Assembly (NCBI RefSeq): GCF_025965585.1
Contig: NZ_JAOPWR010000073.1
Location: 1-46,867, forward strand
Direction of reading: 5' to 3'
From: Pseudonocardia sp.
GTDB lineage: Bacteria; Actinomycetota; Actinomycetes; Mycobacteriales; Pseudonocardiaceae
DNA: 46,867 bases
Within the stretch, counting starts at the first letter, position 1; each line of letters opens with the position of its first letter. Below are positions 1 to 11,096 of this stretch, piece by piece. The notes under the pieces were generated by a model that saw only the letters and a list, made by a program, of their open reading frames with translations, ran no database searches and was not told the origin of the DNA. Position numbers and translations under genes: made by a program.

Positions 1-354
<354 letters not shown>

Positions 355-480
355 TCTGGCCCAACAAATACCCGATCAACGCGACGAGGTCGCGCCACCG
401 AGCAAACAAACTGGCATAAAACCAATTCAAACAATAGCTCGACACACTGTTGAGTTCTCAAAAGACACACGCACACCATC
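355..480 (-). promoter_or_regulatory. rRNA leader with conserved actinobacterial element
   Basis: This is the transcribed leader upstream of 16S. On the minus strand positions 472-448 read as a TCTTTTGAGAACTCAACAG-type element, which recurs in actinobacterial rrn leaders and spacers and is associated with antitermination and processing. A GTGTGTC heptamer flanks it on both sides (441-447 and 464-470 region). It is visibly less GC-rich than its surroundings. The functional role is known for the family and inferred here. Confidence 0.6.
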
Positions 481-596
481 CACCACCGCTAGGAGGCATC
501 CGGGGCTTCCGTCTGCTGTCACCGTCCTGGGCTGTGACTCTGGGCCGGAGGATCTCCGTCCCGGTCTGTCGTGCTGCCCGGCTGGCGACTTGGAGA

Positions 597-626
597 AAGT
601 TACACGGTGCTTCCAGGGCCGTTTCA
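597..626 (-). promoter_or_regulatory. possible rrn promoter
   Basis: On the minus strand a TGAAAC hexamer (626-621) is followed after 18 bases by TAACTT (602-597). This would be a tolerable sigma-70/HrdB-type promoter about 240 bases upstream of mature 16S. Neither hexamer is a strong match and other promoters further upstream are likely, so this is a tentative call. Confidence 0.3.
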
Positions 627-909
627 GGGGGGGTCACTTTCCTGCATCACCCCAGCTCAGGGCGGCTTTTCGGCTCCGGACCCCGGCTCGACCGTGCCAT
701 GCACCGGCCGCTGGTGCGGTGGCCGGGTCGGCCGGATCCGTGAGGAGCAGGACCGTCCGCGCCCCCGCATCGAGGACCCAGCGGGACGCGGCAGCTGTCA
801 CCGCGGCGCCGTGGCCGTGGCGGCGGTGCTCCGGCGGTGTGTAGAGCTCCGGGCCGTGTTTAGACCGGAGCGATCCGGGACTGCCGGCCATCCGCGGTCG
901 CGCGGACGC

Positions 910-1507
910 CTACGACACCGGAACGCCGTCCACCTCCCACAGCGTCTCGCCCGCTCCCCCGGCGACCGACCGCGCGACGACCTCCTCGGCCTCCGCCGGA
1001 TCCGCGTCGGCGTGGTGCGCCTCCACCTCGGCGCGTGACGCCAGGCCCCTGGCAGGGGCGCGTCGGCGGGCGAGGCGCGACGGGCGGCGCCCTGCACATC
1101 GGTGGGCGGTCGCAGCTCCCCGGCCGCGAACAACCGCATCCGCGCCCGGACGTCCACGGCGGCGCATCCCGTCCGGGCGGACTGCGCGGCCGCGTACGCC
1201 TCGGCCTCCCGAGCGGACCCACCGCAGCGGGCACGGCGGGATCGGCGTCCGCCAGCGCGCTCTCGACCGCAATCGTCGCTGCGACGGGCATCGCGGAGAC
1301 GTGCACGGGACGGCCCGTCGTGCGCAGCGTGGCCCCGGTGAGCGCCCCGCCGTCGTGCGGCGTCAGGAGATGCTCGGCGGGCGGCCCGTTGCGCACGAGG
1401 CCGTCCAGCACCGTGAGCATGTCGGTGTGGCGCGCGGGGACTCCGACCCGGTGCAGCACCCTCGTGGCGCGCGGGGACGCCGGACCCGGTGCGCCCTCCA
1501 CCTCCAC
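910..1507 (-). pseudogene. frameshifted remnant of an unrecognised protein gene
   Basis: Protein-like sequence (balanced composition, not the Arg/Pro-rich look of shadow frames) moves through three reading frames on the minus strand. The first segment runs from a start near 1507 to about 1280 (contains TPHDGGALTGATLRTTG). A second frame covers about 1220-1055 (EAEAYAAAQSARTGCAAVDV). A third runs from about 1044 to a stop at 910 (ends ETLWEVDGVPVS). Two frameshifts, near 1230-1280 and near 1050, would join them. I do not recognise the family. It lies between the rrn operon and glnA2, where no intact gene is visible. Sequencing error instead of decay cannot be excluded. The rest of the interval (about 480-900 and 1508-1770) shows nothing I can support beyond the rrn upstream region. 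Confidence 0.4.
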
Positions 1508-1770
1508 GAGACGCTGTCGCCGTGGTCAGGGCACACCCGCCCGCTCGGCGGCGGACCCGGTGCACCCTCGCCCGTCCCGCTCACCGTCGCCCACGGTCCG
1601 TCGGCGCAGGGCCTGCGGAGCGATCACCGTCCGCCGGCTCCGGTCCGGTCCGGGCCGGAGCTGGAGCTGGAGCAGCTTCGCCCGTGGCGGCGCGTGGTCA
1701 CGGCGGTCAGCGCCGCCCCTGGCGCTCCCTGAAGCGGCTCCCTGCGCCCTCGGCCTGTGCGATCAGCTCG

Positions 1771-3114
1771 TCAGAGGACCGGCAGGTACGTCGCCAGTTC
1801 GTACGGGGTGACCTGGCGGCGGTAGCCGTCCCACTCCGCACGCTTGTTGCGCAGGAAGAAGTCGAAGACGTGCTCCCCCAGCACCTCGGCCACGAGCTCC
1901 GAGTGCTCCATGGCCGACAGCGCCTCGGTGAGGTTCTGGGGCAGTGACTCGTAGCCCAGGGCGCGGCGCTCGGTCTCCGTGAGCGACCAGACGTCGTCCT
2001 CGGTGGGGGCGCCGAGCTCGTAGCCCTTCTGCACCCCCCGCAGACCGGCCCCGAGGATCACGGCGAACGCCAGGTACGGGTTGCAGGCCGTGTCCAGCGT
2101 GCGCACCTCGACGCGCCGTGTGGAGGACTTGCCTGGCGAGTACATCGGCACGCGCGCGAGCGCCGAGCGGTTGGCGTGGCCCCACGACACCGCGGTGGGG
2201 GCTTCCCCGCCGACGATGAGGCGCTTGTAGGAGTTCACCCACTGGTTCGTGACGGCCGAGATCTCCCGGGCGTGGCGCAGGACGCCGGCGACGAACGCCT
2301 TGCCCGTCTCGGACAGCTCGTAGGGGTCGTCCGGGTCGTGGAAGGCGTTGCGGTCGCCCTCGAAGAGCGAGAAGTGCGTGTGCATCGCCGAGCCGGGGTG
2401 GTCACTGAAGGGCTTGGGCATGAACGACGCCCGCACGCCCTGCGTGATCGCGACCTCCTTCACCACGTACCGGAAGGTCATGATGTTGTCGGCCATCGTC
2501 AGCGCGTCGGCGTAGCGGAGGTCGATCTCCTGCTGGCCCGGCCCGCCCTCGTGGTGGCTGAACTCGACGGAGATGCCCATCGACTCCAGAGTCTCGATCG
2601 CGTTGCGCCGGAAGTGCGGGGCGACGTCGTGGCTGGCCTGGTCGAAGTAGCCCCCGGAGTCGGCGGGCTGGGGCGGGGACCCGTCGGCGGGCAGGTCGCG
2701 CAGCAGGTAGAACTCGATCTCGGGGTGCACGTAGCAGGTGAAGCCGGCCTCGGCGGCCTTGCTCAGCATGCGGCGCAGGACGTGCCGGGGGTCGGCCCAG
2801 GACGGGGACCCGTCGGGCATGGCGATGTCGCAGAACATCCGCGCCGAGTAGTGCTCACCGGCCGCGGTCTCCCATGGCAGCACCTGGAACGTCGAGGGAT
2901 CGGGCCGCGCGACCATGTCCGACTCGTAGACACGGGCGAAGCCCTCGATCGCGGACCCGTCGAACCCGATCCCCTCGGCGAACGCCCCCTCCAGCTCCGC
3001 GGGAGCCACGGCGACCGACTTGAGGTAGCCCAGCACGTCGGTGAACCACAGACGTACGAAGCGGATGTCGCGTTCCTCGAGCGTGCGGAGCACGAACTCC
3101 TGCTGGCGGTCCAT
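1771..3114 (-). CDS. glnA2: glutamine synthetase, GlnA2-type
   Basis: Makes L-glutamine from glutamate, ammonia and ATP in the cytoplasm, or a related glutamyl-amine ligation. The 447-residue product follows Mycobacterium tuberculosis GlnA2 (Rv2222c, 446 aa) almost residue for residue from memory: it starts MDRQQEFVLRTLEERDIRF and contains the beta-Grasp region, the ATP-binding KPFSDHPGSAMHTH segment and the NRSALVRVP-like core. It lacks an obvious adenylylation loop tyrosine motif as seen in GlnA1. Downstream on the same strand is the pseudogene/rrn region; 71 bases upstream ends a TAP-like hydrolase, the same order as glnA2-Rv2223c/Rv2224c-panB in mycobacteria. The start codon sits six bases after a TAGGCT -10 box, so the mRNA may be leaderless. 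Some actinobacterial paralogues act on polyamines; assignment to glutamine synthesis is by family. Confidence 0.95.
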   Translation of the reverse strand: MDRQQEFVLRTLEERDIRFVRLWFTDVLGYLKSVAVAPAELEGAFAEGIGFDGSAIEGFARVYESDMVARPDPSTFQVLPWETAAGEHYSARMFCDIAMPDGSPSWADPRHVLRRMLSKAAEAGFTCYVHPEIEFYLLRDLPADGSPPQPADSGGYFDQASHDVAPHFRRNAIETLESMGISVEFSHHEGGPGQQEIDLRYADALTMADNIMTFRYVVKEVAITQGVRASFMPKPFSDHPGSAMHTHFSLFEGDRNAFHDPDDPYELSETGKAFVAGVLRHAREISAVTNQWVNSYKRLIVGGEAPTAVSWGHANRSALARVPMYSPGKSSTRRVEVRTLDTACNPYLAFAVILGAGLRGVQKGYELGAPTEDDVWSLTETERRALGYESLPQNLTEALSAMEHSELVAEVLGEHVFDFFLRNKRAEWDGYRRQVTPYELATYLPVL

Positions 3115-3120
3115 GCCGCG

Positions 3121-3152
3121 AGCCTAGGAACGCCGTGTTACAGCCATGTTTC
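3121..3152 (-). promoter_or_regulatory. glnA2 promoter with possible half GlnR box
   Basis: On the minus strand TAGGCT (3126-3121) is a good actinobacterial -10 hexamer and lies six bases before the glnA2 ATG, the spacing of a leaderless transcript. Just upstream, GAAAC (3152-3148), six bases, GTAAC (3141-3137) matches the alternating pentamers of GlnR operators, although only one pair of pentamers is present. The -10 is seen directly; GlnR control is an inference. Confidence 0.4.
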
Positions 3153-3185
3153 CTGGCTGATCAGGAATGACCGGAGCGGTGTGAA

Positions 3186-4748
3186 CTAACACTTGGCGCC
3201 CTCCGCGGGGAGCTTCAGGTCGATCAGGTACGAGCCAACGATGTCGTCGACGCACGCCTTCCCCTGCAGCGCGACGGTGTGCTGGGTGCCCTGGAACGTC
3301 AGCAGGCTGCCCTTGAGCGCCTTCGCCAGGTCGACGCCGGCCTGGTACGGGGTGGCGGGGTCGCCCGTGGTCGAGATGACCAGGGTGGGCGGCAGCCCGT
3401 GGACCTGCGGCACGTGCGGCTGGCTGGTGGGCGGCACCGGCCAGAACGCGCAGGGGTCGAGCGCCGCGACCACACCGCGACCGTCGTCGAGGAACGGGGC
3501 GGCCGCGTTGCCGCGCCTGTCCTCGTCGGCGATGACCGCGCGGTCGGTGATGCGCTGCTCGTCCTCGCAGCTGATGGCGGTGAACGCCTCGTTGGTGTTG
3601 CTGTAGACCCCGCTCTGCGAGCGGCCGTAGTAGATGTCGGCCAGGGCCAGCAGGAGGCGACCGTCACCGGCGGCGAGCCCGGAGATTCCCTGCGAGAGGT
3701 ACGGCCAGAAGTCCTGCGCGTAGAGCGCCTGGATGGTGCCGATCTGGGCGTCGGTGTAGGACAGCGTGCGGTTGCCGACGGCCAGCGGCTTGTCGATCAG
3801 CGGGCGGGTGAGCGCCTGGAACCGCGCGGTGGCCTGCGACGGGTCGGTGCCCAGCGGGCAGTTCGGCTTCTTCGCGCAGTCGGCCGCGTAGGCGTCGAAC
3901 GCCTGCTGGAAGCCGGCGTTCTGCTTCACGGTGCGGTCGACCGTGGACTCGGTGGGGTCGAGCGCCCCGTCCAGCACGAGCGCGCGCACGTTCTGCGGGA
4001 AGTCCTCCGCGTACTGCGTGCCGATGCGCGTGCCGTAGGAGTAGCCGACGTAGGTGAGCTTCTGGTCGCCGAGGGCGGCGCGCAGGATGTCGAGGTCCTT
4101 GGCGACGTCGCGCGTGCCCATGTTCTCGAGCACGTCGGCGCCGCCGGAGCGCTGCGTGCACCGCTGCGCGTACTGCTTGTTGTCGGCCTCCTCCTTGGCG
4201 ACGCCCGCGGGCGACGGGTCCACGTAGACGGTGGAGCGCTGCACGGCCCAGTCGGCATCGGTGAGGCAGTCGATGGTGGGCGTGCTGGAACCGACGCCGC
4301 GGGGGTCGAACCCGACGAGGTCGAACCGCTGCGTGACCGGGCTGTGGGTGAGCCCGCCGGACAGCGACGGCACCAGGCTCATGCCGGAGGCACCCGGACC
4401 CCCGGGGTTGACCAGCAGCGACCCGATCTTCTGCCCGCTCGCCTTCTGCCGCAGCACACCGATCTTCGCGGTGGGTCCGTCGGGCTCGGCGTAGTCGAGC
4501 GGCACCTCGAGGCGCGCGCAGTCGAACTTCGCGTCGGCGTAGGCCTTCCGGTCGTCGTCCGTGGTGGCGTACGACTCGCAGGGGCCCCACGAAAGCTGCT
4601 GGTCGTAGAACTTCTCCAACGCGGGCGACGCCGAGCCGGTGAGATCCGGGGATGCGCTGCCCGACGTCGACTGCGAACAGGCCGCCAGGGCGGCGGCGAC
4701 AGCGAGGAGTGCGACGGCTAGGGCGGTGGATCTCGTCCGTGGTGACAC
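3186..4748 (-). CDS. secreted TAP-like alpha/beta-hydrolase lipoprotein
   Basis: A serine hydrolase of the tripeptidyl-aminopeptidase / CaeA-Hip1 type, likely anchored on the outer face of the membrane. Starting at GTG 4748 gives 520 residues with a short basic N-terminus, a hydrophobic segment and a lipobox (LAALAAC), so this start is preferred over upstream codons in the same frame that would precede the signal peptide. An oxyanion-hole segment SLLVNPGGPGASG and the nucleophile elbow GYSYG are visible, and a C-terminal TAP domain carries GTQHTVALQGKACVDD with the likely catalytic His. Mycobacterium tuberculosis has two homologues (Rv2223c, Rv2224c) at the same place beside glnA2 and panB. 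The substrate is unknown; family members are proteases or esterases. Divergent from nadE with 95 bases between. Confidence 0.9.
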   Translation of the reverse strand: MSPRTRSTALAVALLAVAAALAACSQSTSGSASPDLTGSASPALEKFYDQQLSWGPCESYATTDDDRKAYADAKFDCARLEVPLDYAEPDGPTAKIGVLRQKASGQKIGSLLVNPGGPGASGMSLVPSLSGGLTHSPVTQRFDLVGFDPRGVGSSTPTIDCLTDADWAVQRSTVYVDPSPAGVAKEEADNKQYAQRCTQRSGGADVLENMGTRDVAKDLDILRAALGDQKLTYVGYSYGTRIGTQYAEDFPQNVRALVLDGALDPTESTVDRTVKQNAGFQQAFDAYAADCAKKPNCPLGTDPSQATARFQALTRPLIDKPLAVGNRTLSYTDAQIGTIQALYAQDFWPYLSQGISGLAAGDGRLLLALADIYYGRSQSGVYSNTNEAFTAISCEDEQRITDRAVIADEDRRGNAAAPFLDDGRGVVAALDPCAFWPVPPTSQPHVPQVHGLPPTLVISTTGDPATPYQAGVDLAKALKGSLLTFQGTQHTVALQGKACVDDIVGSYLIDLKLPAEGAKC

Positions 4749-4843
4749 GCAGTCAGCATGCCAGCGCCCACCGACACCGCATCCCGTGGCCGCGCGGACG
4801 GGTCCTCCGGTCGGGTGGCGCATGGTCGGGCAGACTCGACAGG

Positions 4844-6886
<2,043 letters not shown>

Positions 6887-7016
6887 CGGCCCTCCCACGG
6901 GTGTGAACCTCGTCCCACGCCGATGCGCGCCGGACATCCCCCTGTCACGCTTTCGTCGTCAGCACCTGATGACCCGGGGACCCGCCGAACGGGCCTCGAG
7001 GGAGGGACGGACGACG

Positions 7017-7901
7017 ATGTCTGAGACGCAGAACAGCGCTGCCGCTGTACCACCAATCGGCTCAGCCGAGGTACAAGCGCCCTACCGCACCACGGAGGGC
7101 AGGCCCAAGCGGACGCGCATCCACCACCTGCGCGAGCTCAAGGAGCGCGGTGAGCGGTGGCCGATGCTCACCGCCTACGACATGTACTCCGCCGAGATCT
7201 TCGACGAGGCCGGCATCCCGGTGCTGCTCGTCGGCGACTCGGCTGCCAACAACGTCTACGGCTACGAGAACACCCTGCCGGTCACGGTCGACGAGCTGAT
7301 GCCGCTGGTCAAGGCCGTGGTGCGCGGGACGAAGAGCGCGCTCGTGGTGGCCGACCTGCCCTTCGGCAGCTACCAGGTCAGCCCCGAGCAGGCGCTCACC
7401 ACGTCCTACCGGTTCATGAAGGAGGCCGGCGCGCACGCCATCAAGCTCGAGGGCGGCAAGCGCTTCGTGCCGCACGTCGAGGCGCTGTCGCAGTCGGGCA
7501 TCCCGGTCATGGCGCATCTCGGGTTCACGCCGCAGAGCGAGCACGCGCTGGGCGGGTTCCGCATCCAGGGCCGCGGCGACGCCGGCGAGCACCTCGTCGA
7601 GGACGCGCTGGCACTGCAGGCGGCCGGGGCGTTCGCGGTGGTGCTGGAGATGGTGCCCGCCGACGTCGCCAAGCGCGTGACGGCCGAGCTCTTGATCCCG
7701 ACGGTCGGCATCGGCGCCGGCCCGGACACCGACGCCCAGGTGCTGGTGTGGTCGGACATGGCGGGCATGAACCGCGGCCGCAAGCCGAAGTTCGTCAAGC
7801 AGTACGCAGCGATGGGCGAGATCCTGCTCGGCGCCGCGAAGCAGTTCGGGGACGAGGTGCGCGGCGGGTCCTACCCCGACGCGGACCACTCGTACTCGTA
7901 G
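7017..7901 (+). CDS. panB: 3-methyl-2-oxobutanoate hydroxymethyltransferase
   Basis: First committed step of pantothenate/CoA synthesis: transfers a hydroxymethyl group from 5,10-methylene-tetrahydrofolate to alpha-ketoisovalerate to give ketopantoate. The 294-residue TIM-barrel protein shows the family motifs [29 protein letters not shown] (metal site Asp), [22 protein letters not shown] and [12 protein letters not shown] 7017 is preceded by a GGGAGGGA ribosome-binding site about ten bases upstream, which decides the start; earlier in-frame codons give an unconserved tail. Located as in mycobacteria near glnA2 and the TAP-like hydrolase. Ends at a convergent hairpin shared with the next gene. 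Confidence 0.96.
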   Translation: MSETQNSAAAVPPIGSAEVQAPYRTTEGRPKRTRIHHLRELKERGERWPMLTAYDMYSAEIFDEAGIPVLLVGDSAANNVYGYENTLPVTVDELMPLVKAVVRGTKSALVVADLPFGSYQVSPEQALTTSYRFMKEAGAHAIKLEGGKRFVPHVEALSQSGIPVMAHLGFTPQSEHALGGFRIQGRGDAGEHLVEDALALQAAGAFAVVLEMVPADVAKRVTAELLIPTVGIGAGPDTDAQVLVWSDMAGMNRGRKPKFVKQYAAMGEILLGAAKQFGDEVRGGSYPDADHSYS

Positions 7902-7914
7902 GCCCACCGTCCTC

Positions 7915-7950
7915 CCGCACGGGCGCGGATGCGCCCCCACGCCCGTGCGG
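7915..7950. terminator. bidirectional hairpin between panB and the convergent gene
   Basis: CCGCACGGGCG (7915-7925) and CGCCCGTGCGG (7940-7950) are perfect inverted repeats. A nested alternative stem GGGCGC/GCGCCC occupies 7921-7936. It sits 14 bases after the panB stop and 10 bases before the convergent gene's stop. There is no T-run, as usual for such GC-rich actinobacterial hairpins. Confidence 0.55.
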
Positions 7951-7959
7951 TGAGCCCCC

Positions 7960-8895
7960 TCAGCCGCGCCCGTGCGGCTCCAGCCAGCCCGACGGGTCCG
8001 GCCCGACCGGCACGATGCCCGTCGGGTTGATGTCCCGGTGCGTGGCGTAGTAGTGCGGCTTGATGTGGGAGAAGTCGACCGTCTCGCCGATGCCCGGCGT
8101 CTGGAACAGGTCACGCGCGTACGCCCACAGCACCGGCATCTCGGTGATCTTCTGCCGGTTGGCCTTGAAGTGGCCGTGGTATACGGCGTCGAAGCGCACC
8201 AGCGTGGTGAACAGCCGGATGTCGGCCTCGGTCAGGGCGTCGCCCGCGAGGTAGCGCTGCCGCGCGAGCCGCTCCTCCAGTAGGTCGAGCCGCGTCCACA
8301 GCGCCGCGTAGGCCTGCTCGTACGCCTCCTGCGACGACGCGAAACCGCAGCGGTAGACGCCGTTGTTGACGTCGCGGTAGACGTCGGCGTTCACGGCATC
8401 GATCTCCGCGCGCAGGTGCTCCGGGTAGAGATCCGGGGCACCGTCCCGGTGGAAGGCCCGCCACTCGGTGGAGAGGTCGAGGCTGATCCGCGGGTAGTCG
8501 TTGGTGACGACCGTGCCCGTCGTGGTGTCGACGAGCGCCGGCACCGTGACGCGGCCGGTGTACTCCGGGTCCGTGGCGCGGTAGGCCTCGGACAGGTAGG
8601 CGATGCCGAGCACCGGGTCCCGGTCGCCCTCGTCGAGGGTGAAGCGCCATCCGCTCTCGTCGCGGATCGGGTCGACGACGGCCAGCGAGATCGCGTCCTC
8701 GAGGCCGAGCAGCCTCCGGACGATCACCGACCGGTGCGCCCACGGGCACGCGAGGCTGACGACCAGCCGGTACCGACCGGGCTCCGGACGGCGGCCCGAG
8801 GAGCCGTCGGCCGTGATGCGGTCGGTGAAGCGGTTGGTCTGGCGGACGAACCCGCCGGAAAGCGCCGTCTCGGCGGAGAACTGTGCGGTGGCCAC
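7960..8895 (-). CDS. glutathionyl-hydroquinone reductase family (Xi-class GST-like)
   Basis: The 311-residue protein belongs to the ECM4/YqjG/PcpF family, which reductively removes a thiol from S-thiolated hydroquinones. The catalytic cysteine is in LACPWAHR at residue 50, followed by a thioredoxin-like N-domain (VPALVDTTTG, TNDYPRISLDL) and an all-helical C-domain with AGDALTEADIRLFTTLVRFD and the conserved C-terminal DINPTGIVPVGP. Actinomycetes generally use mycothiol, so the physiological thiol here is uncertain. It lies just outside the catabolic cluster and could repair quinone-thiol adducts from aromatic breakdown; that link is inferred. No clear operon partner; the upstream NADPH:quinone-type reductase ends 23 bases away on the same strand. 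Confidence 0.88.
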   Translation of the reverse strand: MATAQFSAETALSGGFVRQTNRFTDRITADGSSGRRPEPGRYRLVVSLACPWAHRSVIVRRLLGLEDAISLAVVDPIRDESGWRFTLDEGDRDPVLGIAYLSEAYRATDPEYTGRVTVPALVDTTTGTVVTNDYPRISLDLSTEWRAFHRDGAPDLYPEHLRAEIDAVNADVYRDVNNGVYRCGFASSQEAYEQAYAALWTRLDLLEERLARQRYLAGDALTEADIRLFTTLVRFDAVYHGHFKANRQKITEMPVLWAYARDLFQTPGIGETVDFSHIKPHYYATHRDINPTGIVPVGPDPSGWLEPHGRG

Positions 8896-8918
8896 GCTGC
8901 GACCGTAGGCCCCCGGGC

Positions 8919-9857
8919 TCAGGTGGTGAGGACCAGCTTGCCCGTGGTGCGGCCCATCTCCCCCGCGCGGTGGGCGTGGCTCGCCCGCTCCAGCGGGAAC
9001 GTCTCGGCCACCAGCACCCGCAGCCGCCGGTCGTCGACGAGACGGGTGAGCTCCTCGAGGCCGTCGCCGTCGGGCTCCACGAGCATCCCCGTGGCGCGCA
9101 GACCCCGCTCCCGCGCCGCGGCCATCGCGTCGGCCGCGGCCGCGGAGGGCAGGCAGATCAGCCGGGCGTCGGGCTTCATGACGTCGAGCGAACGCAGGGC
9201 GACCTCGCCGCCGATGAGGTCGTAGACCAGGTCCACCGGGTCGATCACCTTCTCGAAGGCCTCCGCGCGGTAGTCCACGGCCTCGTCGATGCCGAGGTCA
9301 TGGAGCAGGTCGTGCTTGCCGCGCGACGCCGTGCCGATGACGTACGCGCCGCGGGCCTTCGCGATCTGGACGGCGAGGTGCCCGACGCCGCCCGCGGCCG
9401 CGTGGATCAGCACCCGCTGCCCCGGCTGGATGCCCGCGATGTCGACGAGGCTCTGCCACGCCGTGAGACCGGCCAGGGGCAGCCCGGCGGCCTCGACCTC
9501 CGACAGCCCGGCGGGGCGGTGCGCGAAATGCCGCGAGGGCGCCGTGACGTACTCGGCGTAGGCGGCCGCCTGCCGCGGGAACCACGGCATCCCGAACGCG
9601 GCGTCGCCGACGGCGAACCGCGTGACACCGGTGCCGACGGCATCCACGGTGCCCGCGACGTCCCATCCGACGGTGAACGGGGGCGGGCCGAACACCGCCG
9701 CCATGCCGGACCCGGCACGGGTCTTCCAGTCGACCGGATTGACGCCCGCCGCCGCCACCCGCACCCGGATCTCCGTGGGCAACGGCTGCGGCACAGGGGC
9801 CTCGCCGATCTCCAGGACCTCCGGCCCGCCGGTCGACAGCTGCGTGATCACGCGCAT
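8919..9857 (-). CDS. NADP-dependent quinone-oxidoreductase-like MDR protein
   Basis: The 312-residue medium-chain dehydrogenase/reductase lacks zinc ligands and has the layout of quinone reductases: a GroES-like N-domain (AAGVNPVDWKTRAG, GWDVAGTVDAVG) then a Rossmann domain with VLIHAAAGGVGHLAVQIAK and a C-terminal GKLVLTT. It probably reduces a quinone or enone with NADPH in the cytoplasm. ATG at 9857 begins MRVITQLSTGGPEVLEIGE, the standard N-terminus of this family; the much longer open frame upstream on this strand is a shadow of the next gene. With the downstream hydroquinone reductase it forms a likely two-gene quinone-handling unit. The precise substrate cannot be read from sequence. 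Confidence 0.88.
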   Translation of the reverse strand: MRVITQLSTGGPEVLEIGEAPVPQPLPTEIRVRVAAAGVNPVDWKTRAGSGMAAVFGPPPFTVGWDVAGTVDAVGTGVTRFAVGDAAFGMPWFPRQAAAYAEYVTAPSRHFAHRPAGLSEVEAAGLPLAGLTAWQSLVDIAGIQPGQRVLIHAAAGGVGHLAVQIAKARGAYVIGTASRGKHDLLHDLGIDEAVDYRAEAFEKVIDPVDLVYDLIGGEVALRSLDVMKPDARLICLPSAAAADAMAAARERGLRATGMLVEPDGDGLEELTRLVDDRRLRVLVAETFPLERASHAHRAGEMGRTTGKLVLTT

Positions 9858-9927
9858 GCTCTCCACGCGGGGATGCCTACCAGGAATGTGTTTCCGTCGT
9901 GGGACGGGGCCACGCAGAGTTGGGGTC

Positions 9928-9967
9928 GTGCGCGGAAATCGTGGCCAGAGCCACGTTTTCCGCGCAC
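9928..9967 (-). terminator. hairpin after the PEP-synthase-like gene pair
   Basis: GTGCGCGGAAA (9928-9938) pairs perfectly with TTTCCGCGCAC (9957-9967), with an inner GTGG/CCAC stem (9941-9944 and 9951-9954). It lies nine bases beyond the stop of the minus-strand ATP-binding subunit gene. No clear T-run follows on the minus strand. Confidence 0.5.
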
Positions 9968-9975
9968 GGGCCGCG

Positions 9976-11082
9976 TCAGCGGCCGGGGATCGGCTTCCCG
10001 CTGAACACGAACTTCTGCGCCAGCGCCACCGGGTCGTACGCCGCCGGCGTCTTCTCCGTCTCGGCCGCCGTGACCGTGACCGGCCGCGACTGCACGATGC
10101 AGACCGGGTCACCGGCCCGGCGGTGCCGGGAGATGACCCACTCGACGTCGACCGGGTAGCCGTAGTGCTCCTCGATGGCCTTGATGGCCGCGGCGATCGC
10201 CGCGATCTGCTCGTCGTCGAGCACCTTGCGGTCGGCGAGCTTGGCCGGCATGTCGATCTCGGTGACGGCGCCGTCGGCGAAGTCGAACGCCGAGACGACC
10301 GTCTTGTGCGCGACGTCGTACTTGAGCAGCCGCCCGTCGGCCTTGCCCACCTCGACATGGTCGGGGTTGACCAGGCCCTGCACGATCGCCTCGCCCCAGC
10401 CCCAGCTCGTCTCGATGACGATCCGGTCCGGCTTGCCGGTCACCGGGTGCACCGAGAACCCCACGCCCGACGCGCGGGCGTGGATGAGCTCGATGACCCC
10501 GACGGCGATCGGCATCGCGTGGTGCGAGATGCCCTTGCGCAGCCGGTAGGCCAGGGCGCGGGAGGTGAAGAGCGACCCCCAGCACTTCCGCACCGCGTCG
10601 ATCACGCGCTGCGGCCCCGAGATCCCGAGGTAGGTGTCGAAGATGCCCGCGAACGAGGCGTCGGCGGCGTCCTCACCCGTGGCCGACGAGCGCACCGCGG
10701 TGGGCACGTTGACGTCCACGCAGCGCAGGCACAGCTCCTCGTACGCGTCGGTGAGCTCCGCCTCGAGGGCCTCGGACATCGGGGTGGCCTCGAACAGCGA
10801 TCGGATCTCCGCCGAGGCCTTCTCCACCTCGGCGTCGGTGGGCTCGGTACCCAACCGGGAGATCACGTCCTCGATCCGCGGGTCGAGACCGGACTCGGAG
10901 CAGTGGCGCCGGTAGGCGTCCACCGTCACGGCGAACCCCTGCGGGACCTCCACCCCGGCCCGGTGCAGCTCGGTGAGCCGCCCCATCTTCGAGCCCGCCA
11001 GCGCGACCGCCTCCGCCGGATCGACCTCGTCGACCCAGACGACGGATCGTCCCGGTGCGGTCGTCGCCGCGTGCTCGGCCAT
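9976..11082 (-). CDS. PEP-synthase-like ATP-binding subunit (phenol/aryl kinase type, CreHI/Pps-like)
   Basis: A stand-alone ATP-binding (PPDK_N) domain of 368 residues. Visible features are GSKMGRLTELHRAGVEVPQGFAVT at the N-terminus, AVRSSATGEDAADASFAG, GWGEAIVQGLVNPDHVEV and a C-terminal DVEWVISRHRR...CIVQSRPVT. In PEP synthase this domain transfers the beta-phosphate of ATP to a histidine on the swivelling domain; here that domain is on the neighbouring polypeptide. The same two-gene split and sizes (about 40 and 65-70 kDa) are known for phenylphosphate synthase of Thauera and for the 4-alkylphenol kinase CreHI of Corynebacterium. ATG 11082 has a strong AAGGAG site. The upstream partner ends 14 bases away, so the two are co-transcribed. 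Phosphorylation of a phenolic substrate is inferred; a true PEP synthase is unlikely because no PEP/pyruvate-binding TIM barrel is present. Confidence 0.85.
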   Translation of the reverse strand: MAEHAATTAPGRSVVWVDEVDPAEAVALAGSKMGRLTELHRAGVEVPQGFAVTVDAYRRHCSESGLDPRIEDVISRLGTEPTDAEVEKASAEIRSLFEATPMSEALEAELTDAYEELCLRCVDVNVPTAVRSSATGEDAADASFAGIFDTYLGISGPQRVIDAVRKCWGSLFTSRALAYRLRKGISHHAMPIAVGVIELIHARASGVGFSVHPVTGKPDRIVIETSWGWGEAIVQGLVNPDHVEVGKADGRLLKYDVAHKTVVSAFDFADGAVTEIDMPAKLADRKVLDDEQIAAIAAAIKAIEEHYGYPVDVEWVISRHRRAGDPVCIVQSRPVTVTAAETEKTPAAYDPVALAQKFVFSGKPIPGR

Positions 11083-11096
11083 GAGAACTCCTTCGT

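Noticed and set aside
3279-4721. 480-codon plus-strand open frame
   Set aside because: Antisense to the TAP-like hydrolase; Val/Gly/Arg-rich composition typical of the frame opposite a GC-rich gene.
9858-10358. N-terminal extension of the MDR oxidoreductase frame
   Set aside because: It is a shadow inside the ATP-binding subunit gene; the family N-terminus begins at 9857.
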